Part shown: positions 1 to 5,529 of the stretch, one piece after another
Position numbering within the stretch: the stretch's first letter is position 1
Layout: every line of letters starts with the position of its first letter
Source of the DNA: CAZPRY01 sp964589175
GTDB lineage: Bacteria > Fidelibacterota > UBA2242
Direction of reading: 5' to 3'
DNA: 5,560 nt
NCBI GenBank assembly: GCA_964589175.1
Contig: CAZPRY010000099.1
Coordinates: forward strand, 1-5,560
Program-made: the position numbers and the translations under genes
Notes under the pieces: model-generated
Told to the model about the DNA's origin: nothing
Databases searched by the model: none
What the model saw: only the letters and a program-made list of their open reading frames with translations

Positions 1-389
1 CCGACCATTTTTTCGGCATCTTTAACAATATTCTGAGTCAATTCGAGGATGTCCGCCTCTTCTTCCCAGTAAGCCTTCAGGTTTTCCGGTTTGACATCGG
101 CCAGCACATAGGCAGCCAGAGCAATGTCATCGACGAAACCGTGGGCGCCATGGAATCTTTCGGGGATCATATCCAGGGGCGATATGAAATAGGAAATTGC
201 CACGGCGAATTTGGCTTTATTGGGTTGAACGACATTTTTATCAGCTGACAATTTAACCAGCAGCTGCAGCAGATTGGGGGTGTACTTGATGTATTTGGCC
301 CAGGGATCGTGCTGGGCAACCGGACTTTTTAACCAGTTTTCAATTTTCATGGCAAGTTCGCTGATGAATTCGCTTTGGATTTGGCTCAT
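1..389 (-). CDS. DUF1232 / YkvA-like protein, 3' end missing
   Basis: An open frame of 129 complete codons starts at the ATG at 389-387 and runs off the left edge without a stop, so the C-terminus is missing. It is recognised by the DUF1232 (YkvA-like) core: residues 58-70 lead into SPLDMIPE (70-77), followed by GFVDDI (84-89) and a short hydrophobic stretch LAAYVLADV. The family is known for this short, membrane-associating hydrophobic segment with a conserved SPxDxIPE...DD pattern; its biochemical role is not established. The flanks are helical, and the visible C-terminal part is acidic (YWEEEADILEL). The start is supported by AGGAG at 396-400, six bases upstream. It is separated from the symporter gene by a strong terminator, so it probably has its own promoter, which I could not place. 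Family assignment is fairly sure; function is unknown. Confidence 0.85.
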   Translation of the reverse strand, partial: MSQIQSEFISELAMKIENWLKSPVAQHDPWAKYIKYTPNLLQLLVKLSADKNVVQPNKAKFAVAISYFISPLDMIPERFHGAHGFVDDIALAAYVLADVKPENLKAYWEEEADILELTQNIVKDAEKMV

Positions 390-497
390 ATCCTTCTCCT
401 TTTATTGTCCGCAATAACCATAATTGAATCACAAGTTTTCATAAAATTCATCCCAAACTTATGTCGCCTAACCCATTTATCAAACTGATTTTTAATC

Positions 498-527
498 AAA
501 AAGGGAGCAGATCGTGCTCCCTTTTTT
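498..527 (-). terminator. Bidirectional intrinsic terminator after the symporter gene
   Basis: Bases 498-509 (AAAAAGGGAGCA) pair perfectly with 515-526 around the loop GATCG, giving a 12-bp stem whose lower part is A/T. Read on the minus strand, the GC-rich stem GGGAGCA/TGCTCCC is followed by five T; read on the plus strand it is followed by six T. It lies about 25 bases past the symporter stop and ahead of the DUF1232 gene, so its main job is to end symporter transcripts. The symmetry would also stop plus-strand transcripts. Confidence 0.9.
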
Positions 528-531
528 CCTT

Positions 532-548
532 CCGTTTTCGTAAAACGG
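532..548 (-). repeat. Short perfect hairpin just after the symporter stop codon
   Basis: CCGTTTT (532-538) and AAAACGG (542-548) form a perfect 7-bp stem with a three-base loop, one base beyond the symporter stop codon (550-552). No T tract follows on the minus strand, so it is not itself a typical terminator. It lies just upstream of the strong terminator at 498-527 and could shield the mRNA 3' end or assist termination. That role is inference. Confidence 0.5.
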
Positions 549-549
549 C

Positions 550-1983
550 TTATTTTGCGTGGACTAACTTTTCTTTCAGCCAGATTACCCATGAGAACTT
601 AAAGGCCCTCTGTTTGGCGATAATCCGGAAAGATATCAAAGAAAAGATCAGGTAACAGGCAGCTACACCGATTGCTGCCCAGAAATAGATCGGATTCGAT
701 TTCGTGTAACTGTAGGCCGGTAAATTAATCGCCATAATAAACGGAATGACGAGAAAAAACGTGATAGCTGTCGAATACATATAATCCATGGCTACCGGGG
801 TCTCGAATTCCGGATCGATGACTCTCAAAAGAGCCAGACCGGTTGGCATTGTTCCCGTGCAGGCTCCGTACACAATCAGCGTACGGTGGAAACGGTGATC
901 GGTGAAAAGCCGCGAACAAAACCATGGGATCGATATGGTAATGATAATTCCGCCAAGCGTGCAAATCGTCAGGATCGGAATCCAATATTCAAGGACAACC
1001 ACCAGGGAAATCGCCCCAATAGAGGCCGCCACCATGAAGTCCACCGAAATTCCTGAAAAACGGGTCAGTGTGCCATTATCCAGCGTATATTCCACCTTGA
1101 ACAATTTTAAAATGAGTTTAAAAAGCAATGCAGTCAACGCGGCGAAGACAAAACTGATTCCCCATAAATTCACGGCCAGATCTCTACCGACATTACCGGC
1201 AAAGGACAACAGGTAGGTCAGGAATTTCAGCAGCATAAAACTCATAAAGTACACAATCAAGACCATCGCACCGTTGTAGGTCATTGAATCAATGGCCTCG
1301 CTTTCGGTCGTTAAATACGAACCGACGGGGAGTTTTTTGTCCGCTCCGAAAACACCTTTCTTTACACCGTTCTTGATCATACTATCGATATTTTCTTTTT
1401 TCATCCATCCTTTGCGAATACCGTAATTTATCAGGAAGACACCGCCGAAACAGGCCCACAGAAAACCGACTGCCGCAAACGTCAAACCGACACTGCTGGC
1501 GCCATGAAAGCCAAACGCTTCCCAGCCTTTTCCAATAGCAAAGGCCTGTCCGGGTCCCAGGGCAAATCCAAGCGGCAGAAAAAATCCAAACGAAGGAAAG
1601 AGCTTCGGAATAAAAGTCTTCATAAAAAACAAGGTCAGAAACAAGCCCACTAACGCCTGCACGGAATATTGAAAGATAATCGATATCGAATGCGAAAAGA
1701 TGGCTTTATCTCCTTTTTGCTTGCGGTGCGTGGATTTCCGCAAGGTCATCGCCACGAAGGAGATGCTCAACAGATGATAGACCAGCGCTCCCAGGCGTTC
1801 GGAGCTCATCCCTAAATGCGGGGCTACAAAATTATAAAACGGCAGAATCAGAAAACCGGCCGTCAGGGCGTTCGGTATTAGAAATTTTTGAAAGAAACCG
1901 ACCCGGGCCCGGATGGCTGTCGCAATCACAAGCGCGAGTGAAATGACACCGACATCGACAAAAATCCCCCACGGAAAGTCCAT
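550..1983 (-). CDS. Sodium/glutamate symporter-like protein (GltS, ESS family)
   Basis: This 477-residue integral membrane protein fits the ESS family of sodium:glutamate symporters, secondary transporters built from two inverted repeats with re-entrant loops. Residues 36-44 (IPNALTAGF) match the family's IPEP.AGG region. The first re-entrant loop is represented by LGFALGPGQAFAIGKGWEAFG (about 138-158). The second is represented by YGACTGTMPTGLALLRVIDP (372-391), like the GxxPTA loop of GltS. Hydrophobic segments fall near 8-24, 35-54, 64-80, 98-121, 131-150, 165-187, 238-262, 270-295, 313-333, 335-357, 403-421 and 431-455. It is longer than E. coli GltS (about 400 residues), with a basic cytoplasmic-type loop at 190-235 and an extra C-terminal helix and basic tail. 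GGAGG at 1988-1992 supports the ATG. It is transcribed alone from the divergent region shared with the hydrolase. The substrate is uncertain because loop residues differ from GltS; glutamate is only the family default. Confidence 0.85.
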   Translation of the reverse strand: MDFPWGIFVDVGVISLALVIATAIRARVGFFQKFLIPNALTAGFLILPFYNFVAPHLGMSSERLGALVYHLLSISFVAMTLRKSTHRKQKGDKAIFSHSISIIFQYSVQALVGLFLTLFFMKTFIPKLFPSFGFFLPLGFALGPGQAFAIGKGWEAFGFHGASSVGLTFAAVGFLWACFGGVFLINYGIRKGWMKKENIDSMIKNGVKKGVFGADKKLPVGSYLTTESEAIDSMTYNGAMVLIVYFMSFMLLKFLTYLLSFAGNVGRDLAVNLWGISFVFAALTALLFKLILKLFKVEYTLDNGTLTRFSGISVDFMVAASIGAISLVVVLEYWIPILTICTLGGIIITISIPWFCSRLFTDHRFHRTLIVYGACTGTMPTGLALLRVIDPEFETPVAMDYMYSTAITFFLVIPFIMAINLPAYSYTKSNPIYFWAAIGVAACYLIFSLISFRIIAKQRAFKFSWVIWLKEKLVHAK

Positions 1984-2123
1984 ATTTCCTCCAAAATTAC
2001 TTTTTATTCGCTTCTATAATTTTTTACTCCAAGACACTGACAATGTTGACATTGACAATTAATATTGACAATTTATCAATAACGTCAACAAAACAAAACA
2101 AATAAATCCGGACCGTGATCAAG
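1984..2123. promoter_or_regulatory. Divergent promoter region with TTGACA/TGACAAT repeats
   Basis: This AT-rich region separates the symporter (minus) from the hydrolase (plus). TGACA occurs four times on the plus strand, starting at 2038, 2047, 2053 and 2066; two copies share ATTGACAATT, 13 bp apart. A perfect inverted repeat TGTTGAC/GTCAACA (2044-2050 and 2084-2090) encloses the later copies, and a second, TATTGA/TCAATA (2063-2068 and 2076-2081), lies inside it. Several copies equal the sigma-70 -35 consensus. For the hydrolase, TTGACA at 2052-2057 with TATCAA at 2074-2079 (16-bp spacer) is possible. For the symporter, TTGTCA (minus, 2039-2044) with TTATAG 18 bases on is possible. The repeats look like an operator cluster overlapping promoters for both genes. 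The binding factor is unknown. Confidence 0.5.
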
Positions 2124-3083
2124 ATGAATGAAATCCAAATACCACGCGAATTAAGACAGCAATTAGATGAAATGCTCGAGGTCCCGGCTAATGCCGAAAC
2201 CATCCATTTCTGGGAGAGGGATCGCAGTGAAGAAATCTACCTGCCGGTCGAGGATGGCGAAATTCGTGTTTATCACAATAAACCGGCTTCTCCCAGCGCT
2301 TGCCGACCAATTGTCTTCATTCCGGGCTGGGGCGCCCTGGCGGACAGTTTCAACGATTTCTACAGCATCATCTATCCGCATGCCGAATTCTATCACATCG
2401 AAACGCGGGAAAAACACAGCAGTCGCTTAAACCGGAAAAAAGCGCGTATGGATATGAGCCAGAAAGCGCACGATATCCGGGATGTGATCAGGCAGCTCGG
2501 GCTCGGCGCTCAGAATGATTTCCTGCTTTTTGGTACCTGCTGGGGCTCGGCCATTATTCTGCACGGATTAATCGAAAGAATTATCCAGGCGCCCACACTG
2601 GTTGCCTTTGATCCAATGCATTCTCTCTGGTTCCCCAAATGGCTACTGAACTGGGTAATACCGCTTACTTCGATTTCGATGGCCCATCTGATCCGCCCTC
2701 TGGGGAAACGCCTGGCTTTGAGCGGAATGAAAGAGAAAGTACAGCGCCATCGTACGGGTCGCTTCATCGATAACGCCGTCCTCTGGAAATGGAAACGGGC
2801 GGCCTTGCACACGAAAAATTTTGAACTCTTCGGGAAATTGTGCGGAATCCGGGACGAAGTCTTCGTCGTCAACGGCACAAAGGATAAAATTCATGACAAC
2901 GCGAATTATCCCAAAATCGCCCACGAAATCCCGCGCGGCCGGTATATCTATATGGAGACGCACGAATCCAAGCGGGAGCGGCTCATGGGTATCGTTGCGT
3001 TGGAATTTGCCAAAGTATCCCGCGATGCGGGGATTCCCGGGATTTTAGCAATGTTTGAGAAAGTACTGCAAAGAGACGCCTAG
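2124..3083 (+). CDS. Alpha/beta hydrolase with a cysteine nucleophile (PHA-synthase/thioesterase-like)
   Basis: The 319-residue product has the alpha/beta-hydrolase layout. Strand and oxyanion loop are IVFIPGWGALADSF (PGWG at 67-70), the nucleophile elbow is LLFGTCWGSA (GTCWG at 137-141), the acid is in VVNGTKD (Asp254) and the histidine in METHES (His280). The elbow reads GxCxG, so the predicted triad is Cys139-Asp254-His280. Cys at this position is known in polyhydroxyalkanoate synthases and dienelactone hydrolases, but the protein is shorter than typical PHA synthases and lacks a recognisable second family motif. Between elbow and acid lies a Trp-rich, hydrophobic then basic lid (about 165-235). 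No signal peptide is visible, so it should be cytoplasmic. I chose ATG 2124; an in-frame GTG at 2115 would add three residues, but neither has a good Shine-Dalgarno site (only GGA at 2110-2112, better spaced for the ATG). It is alone on its strand. Substrate unknown. Confidence 0.75.
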   Translation: MNEIQIPRELRQQLDEMLEVPANAETIHFWERDRSEEIYLPVEDGEIRVYHNKPASPSACRPIVFIPGWGALADSFNDFYSIIYPHAEFYHIETREKHSSRLNRKKARMDMSQKAHDIRDVIRQLGLGAQNDFLLFGTCWGSAIILHGLIERIIQAPTLVAFDPMHSLWFPKWLLNWVIPLTSISMAHLIRPLGKRLALSGMKEKVQRHRTGRFIDNAVLWKWKRAALHTKNFELFGKLCGIRDEVFVVNGTKDKIHDNANYPKIAHEIPRGRYIYMETHESKRERLMGIVALEFAKVSRDAGIPGILAMFEKVLQRDA

Positions 3084-3092
3084 CCTCCGATA

Positions 3093-3698
3093 TTACTTCG
3101 AGTAGTACTCGATTACCTGCGACAGTTCACAGACCACCGGTATTTCCTGGCGGGCAGGAATCGCCATTACTTTAACCGTCAGTTCCGGCTTGGACAACGC
3201 CAAATATGCTGGCGGATTTGAATTGCGCAAACTATCGCTAAACAGGTCGAGCCGCCTGCTCCTTTCCCGTACCGATACGACATCGCCGACCTTAACCTGA
3301 AATGCAGGATAATTGACCTTCTCGCCATTTACCATAATGTGGCCGTGACTCACCAGTTGTCGCGCGGCGTAAATATTGACTGCCAGGCTGCCACGGTGGA
3401 CGACGGCATCCAGACGCATTTCAAGGATTTGAATCAGGTTCTGGGATGTGTCACCTGCTTTCAGCAAGGCCTTTTTGTAGTAATTCACCAATTGGCGTTC
3501 GTGGATATTATATTGGGCTTTCAGACGCTGTTTTTCGAGAAGTTGGGTCTTATAGTTCGACATTCTGCGCCTGTTCATATTGTTTGGGCCATGCTGTCCG
3601 GGCGGATAGGGTTTGCTTTCCATAATCCTGCCCGCTTTGGAGGTGATCGCCACACCGAGCTTGCGGGACAGCCTGACTTTGGGACCGGTATAATTCAT
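3093..3698 (-). CDS. rpsD: 30S ribosomal protein S4, zinc-free type
   Basis: The 201-residue protein has the full S4 architecture. The N-terminal domain contains MNYTGPKVRLSRKLG, then KPYPPGQHGPN (29-39) and the YKTQLLEKQRLKAQYNIHERQL segment (49-70). The S4 RNA-binding fold spans about 93-158, with the hallmark AARQLVSHGHIMVNG (111-125) and VKVGDVVSVRERSR (135-148). The C-terminus PVVCELSQVIEYYSK is typical. S4 binds 16S rRNA early in 30S assembly and in several bacteria represses its own mRNA. The N-terminal region contains no cysteine; the only Cys is residue 190, so this is the zinc-independent (C-minus) form. The segment RLDAVVHRGSLAVNIYAARQ differs from the commoner YRxGFAxTRAxARQ. AAAGG at 3706-3710, seven bases upstream, supports the start. 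It is not beside rpsM, rpsK or rpoA. Whether it is the only rpsD in the genome cannot be told here. Confidence 0.96.
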   Translation of the reverse strand: MNYTGPKVRLSRKLGVAITSKAGRIMESKPYPPGQHGPNNMNRRRMSNYKTQLLEKQRLKAQYNIHERQLVNYYKKALLKAGDTSQNLIQILEMRLDAVVHRGSLAVNIYAARQLVSHGHIMVNGEKVNYPAFQVKVGDVVSVRERSRRLDLFSDSLRNSNPPAYLALSKPELTVKVMAIPARQEIPVVCELSQVIEYYSK

Positions 3699-3703
3699 CG
3701 CAT
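3695..3703 (-). other. Two-codon ORF overlapping the rpsD start (ATGCGATGA)
   Basis: On the minus strand an ATG at 3703-3701 opens ATG CGA TGA, whose stop overlaps the rpsD ATG (3698-3696) in an ATGA arrangement. The Shine-Dalgarno AAAGG (3706-3710) is seven bases from the rpsD ATG but only two from the upstream one, so rpsD should be favoured. If used, the mini-ORF would act as a start-stop element passing ribosomes to rpsD. It may equally be chance. Confidence 0.25.
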
Positions 3704-3733
3704 TACCTTTATTTTATTTCACAAATAACATCT

Positions 3734-3765
3734 GCCCGCTTTACGGGCCTGAGAATAAGGCCGTA
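3734..3765 (-). promoter_or_regulatory. rpsD leader with two competing hairpins
   Basis: The 148-base gap before rpsD contains two stems that cannot both form fully. Stem A is GCCCG/CGGGC (3734-3738 with 3744-3748) around a five-base loop. Stem B pairs 3742-3750 with 3758-3765, eight base pairs with one bulged base (3747) and a seven-base loop. They share 3742-3748. Neither is followed by a T tract on the minus strand, so they are not intrinsic terminators. S4 is known to repress its own mRNA through structured leaders in E. coli (alpha operon) and B. subtilis (rpsD). Autoregulation here is inference from position and structure only. A possible promoter, TTGGAC (3774-3779) with TATTCT (3752-3757), overlaps stem B, and if real would start the transcript inside it. 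Confidence 0.4.
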
Positions 3766-3846
3766 TGGATACTGTCCAATACTTAAAGTTACAGCCCTGA
3801 ATCCCGCATCAAGTGTAGATATTTTTTTTCGAGCAATGTTTTCAGG

Positions 3847-4944
3847 CTATGATTTCGGATACACCCCGAATTTGTGGGCCGCCCGAACCATGGCAAGGAA
3901 GTTTTCCGGTTTTACGCCGGGATGGATGGAGTTAGATGAGCAGAGCACATAGCCGCCGCCGGCCGCCGCGGCCGCAATGGCCTTGCGAACGGCTTCTTCC
4001 ACGGCTTCCTGAGTTCCGGTACAGAGAAGTTCACCGCAATCGATATTTCCCAACAGGCAGATTTTCGCACCGCAATACTCTTTGACTTTTTTCAAATCCA
4101 TGCCTGCCTGCGGTTCGAGCGGATTGAGACCATCATAGCCCATCTCGATCAGCATATCCAGGATCGGCCAGAGATTACCGTCGCTGTGCCGTATCACTTT
4201 GAGGCCCTGCCGATGCGCACGATCCAGGATTTCTTTATTGTAGGGTGCGATGAATTCCCTGAAATGTTTGGGTGAAATCAGGGTGCCGTTCTTATCGGCG
4301 ATGTCGTCCTCGATAATCAGGACATCTGCTCCGGCCGCAGCCACAAGATCGCATAATCCCAGATTATAATCGGTAATTTTACGGGCCAGCAGGTGGACAC
4401 TCTCCGGGTCTGCTATCATGTCGATGAAAAGGTTTTCCATACCGCGCAGACGGTAGGACCGGACGAAGGTCCCTCGCATCAGAAAGAATTGGGCCAAACG
4501 ATCTCCAAAATGATCTTTGGCCAGTTTCAGCATGAACACTTCCTGCGCCGATAATGCCGGGCAATGGTAGTTTTGGATATCCTGTTCCGATTTCAGGGGA
4601 GCGTCGACTACCACGGCAATGCCATTCGGACTGCGTTCCAGCGTGGTGCCCCAGGCGTCACGAAAACGGTGTGCATCAATTTTGGTGATGCCGGTGAGCT
4701 GCGACCCATCCAACGATGTAAAACCGTCGATGCCGAGAATTTCATGCAGTTGGAAAAGAATGTGCAGGAGCTGCCCCATTTCCTGCTGGTTCATCTCATC
4801 GACAGCCTTGTACGGCGGCACACCGGGCATAATTCCCGAAGCAATGGCGATGATCGACTTTTCATTGATGCCGTGAATCCAAACCGGCACTCGATCCGGT
4901 TGACGCAAATTCAGGGCGGCCAAAATCCTCTCTCTTCCAGTCAT
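3847..4944 (-). CDS. Uroporphyrinogen decarboxylase superfamily protein (not HemE)
   Basis: The 365-residue protein opens with MTGRERILAALNLRQPDRVPVW, the signature of the URO-D/MtaA superfamily, TIM-barrel enzymes that include HemE and corrinoid or coenzyme M methyltransferases. Other landmarks are IIEDDIADKNGTLISPKHF (210-228), IRHSDGNLWPILD (251-263), GYDGLNPLEPQAGMDL (269-284), LLGNID (297-302) and SSNSIHPGVKPENFL (336-350). HemE's N-terminal substrate-binding region with its essential arginine is absent (here VWIHGINEKS). The zinc motif of MtaA-type methyltransferases, His-x-Cys, reads His253-Ser-Asp255. It is therefore neither a standard HemE nor a standard zinc methyltransferase; this subclass has no settled function that I know of. 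I start at ATG 4944 because GGTGAG (4949-4954) lies four bases upstream; a GTG at 4953 would add three residues but has no ribosome site. No terminator separates it from rpsD, 148 bases downstream, so read-through is possible. Confidence 0.85.
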   Translation of the reverse strand: MTGRERILAALNLRQPDRVPVWIHGINEKSIIAIASGIMPGVPPYKAVDEMNQQEMGQLLHILFQLHEILGIDGFTSLDGSQLTGITKIDAHRFRDAWGTTLERSPNGIAVVVDAPLKSEQDIQNYHCPALSAQEVFMLKLAKDHFGDRLAQFFLMRGTFVRSYRLRGMENLFIDMIADPESVHLLARKITDYNLGLCDLVAAAGADVLIIEDDIADKNGTLISPKHFREFIAPYNKEILDRAHRQGLKVIRHSDGNLWPILDMLIEMGYDGLNPLEPQAGMDLKKVKEYCGAKICLLGNIDCGELLCTGTQEAVEEAVRKAIAAAAAGGGYVLCSSNSIHPGVKPENFLAMVRAAHKFGVYPKS

Positions 4945-5119
4945 AGTTCTCACCGATTAATTTTTCCCGACAACCGGAAATGTAAGCATCCAAAGGATTA
5001 TGAACAAGACCGGTCTGACAGTCTCGATCCGGATCGCGTTAATGTTTGGCGGAGCATGTAACGCGTCTGAAGGCTTCGTATCAAAATGATCGAATTAATT
5101 TTTTTAACAGGAGTGACGG
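4945..5119. promoter_or_regulatory. Divergent region with palindromes and a bulged hairpin
   Basis: This stretch lies between the URO-D-like gene (minus) and thioredoxin (plus). It contains two perfect palindromes with CCGG centres, AGACCGGTCT (5007-5016) and CGATCCGGATCG (5025-5036), centred 19 bp apart. Next comes a stem CGCGTTAATG (5035-5044) pairing with 5055-5065, ten base pairs with one bulged G (5058) and a ten-base loop. An AT-rich stretch with seven T precedes the thioredoxin ribosome site AGGAG (5109-5113). A weak minus-strand promoter for the URO-D gene could be TTGTTC with TACATT 17 bases on. Spacing of the palindromes at about two helical turns suits a protein-binding site, but no regulator is identified. 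Confidence 0.4.
5000..5089 (+). CDS. Possible 29-residue peptide ahead of thioredoxin
   Basis: An ATG at 5000 opens a 29-codon frame ending at TGA 5087-5089, 30 bases before the thioredoxin start. The peptide begins MNKTGLTVSIR, continues with a hydrophobic stretch IALMFGGAC and ends NASEGFVSK. It has the outline of a short signal peptide, with a Cys after GGA that only loosely resembles a lipobox, and an Arg inside the hydrophobic part. AAAGGA (4992-4997) sits only two bases from the ATG, closer than usual. Both CCGG palindromes and the hairpin fall within it, so the DNA may instead be purely regulatory. It could be a leader peptide, the remnant of a lost lipoprotein gene, or chance. I do not recognise it. 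Confidence 0.2.
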   Translation: MNKTGLTVSIRIALMFGGACNASEGFVSK

Positions 5120-5500
5120 ATGTCGGAATATTTAGATAAAAAGAAATTTCTACAAAAAGTGTTTAATTATATAGAAGATGACAACCTGACTTACAAAGGC
5201 TTAAAACCGTGCATCATCGATTTTTATGCCGACTGGTGTGAACCCTGTCTGGCTATGGAGCCGCTGCTGGAAGAGATCTCGCTTCTGCATGGAGAATATC
5301 TGGATGTTTACCGGGTCGATACTCAGCGCGAAGCCGGACTCTCAAAATTCTTCGGAATCCACAATATTCCAACCCTCTTTTTTGTCCCGATGACCGGCCA
5401 GCCTACCATCGTCACCGGTTTCCTCTCCCGTCAGGATTTGATCAGCAATATCAACAATTTCCTGAGAATTCCGATCCGGGAAATGTCCGCCCGCGCCTGA
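5120..5500 (+). CDS. Thioredoxin with a CEPC active site
   Basis: The 126-residue protein has the thioredoxin fold in order: N-terminal helix (about 6-20), strand CIIDFYADW (31-39), active site WCEPC (39-43), helix LAMEPLLEEISLLHG, strand YLDVYRVD (60-67), then HNIPTLFFVP with the cis-proline Pro84, strand TIVTG (96-100) and a C-terminal helix. Thioredoxins reduce protein disulfides in the cytoplasm using electrons from thioredoxin reductase. No signal peptide is present, so it should be cytoplasmic. The usual CGPC is CEPC here, which should alter the redox potential or partner choice, and an extra Cys31 lies on the strand before the active site. The N-terminus is about 10-15 residues longer than E. 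coli TrxA. AGGAG at 5109-5113, six bases upstream, supports the start. A terminator hairpin lies 30 bases past the stop, so it is transcribed as a single gene or with the small ORF upstream. Confidence 0.92.
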   Translation: MSEYLDKKKFLQKVFNYIEDDNLTYKGLKPCIIDFYADWCEPCLAMEPLLEEISLLHGEYLDVYRVDTQREAGLSKFFGIHNIPTLFFVPMTGQPTIVTGFLSRQDLISNINNFLRIPIREMSARA

Positions 5501-5529
5501 GATTTACGAACCGGCATCTGCCAATAAAG

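Noticed and set aside
386..592. Minus-strand ORF whose TGA overlaps the DUF1232 ATG (ATGA), including a 21-codon inner ORF from 451
   Set aside because: It reads through the intrinsic terminator and overlaps the symporter 3' end. The peptide is low-complexity and basic, and the inner ORF has no good ribosome site. The overlap is most likely chance.
461..655. Plus-strand 64-codon ORF
   Set aside because: It spans the terminator hairpin and the symporter C-terminus in antisense, with no family features.
3339..3728. Plus-strand 129-codon ORF antisense to rpsD
   Set aside because: It is a shadow of the conserved S4 coding sequence.
3793..3848. Long-range inverted repeat AGC(C)CTGAA / TTCAGGCT around the URO-D stop codon
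   Set aside because: Short arms with a bulge and a 39-base gap, and no T tract on the minus strand. It does not make a convincing terminator for the URO-D gene.
3847..4944. Annotation as HemE (uroporphyrinogen decarboxylase of heme synthesis)
   Set aside because: The N-terminal substrate-binding region of HemE with its essential arginine is absent and no other heme genes are nearby.
4564..5061. Plus-strand 165-codon ORF antisense to the URO-D-like gene
   Set aside because: It mirrors the complementary strand of a well-supported gene and shows no recognisable domain.
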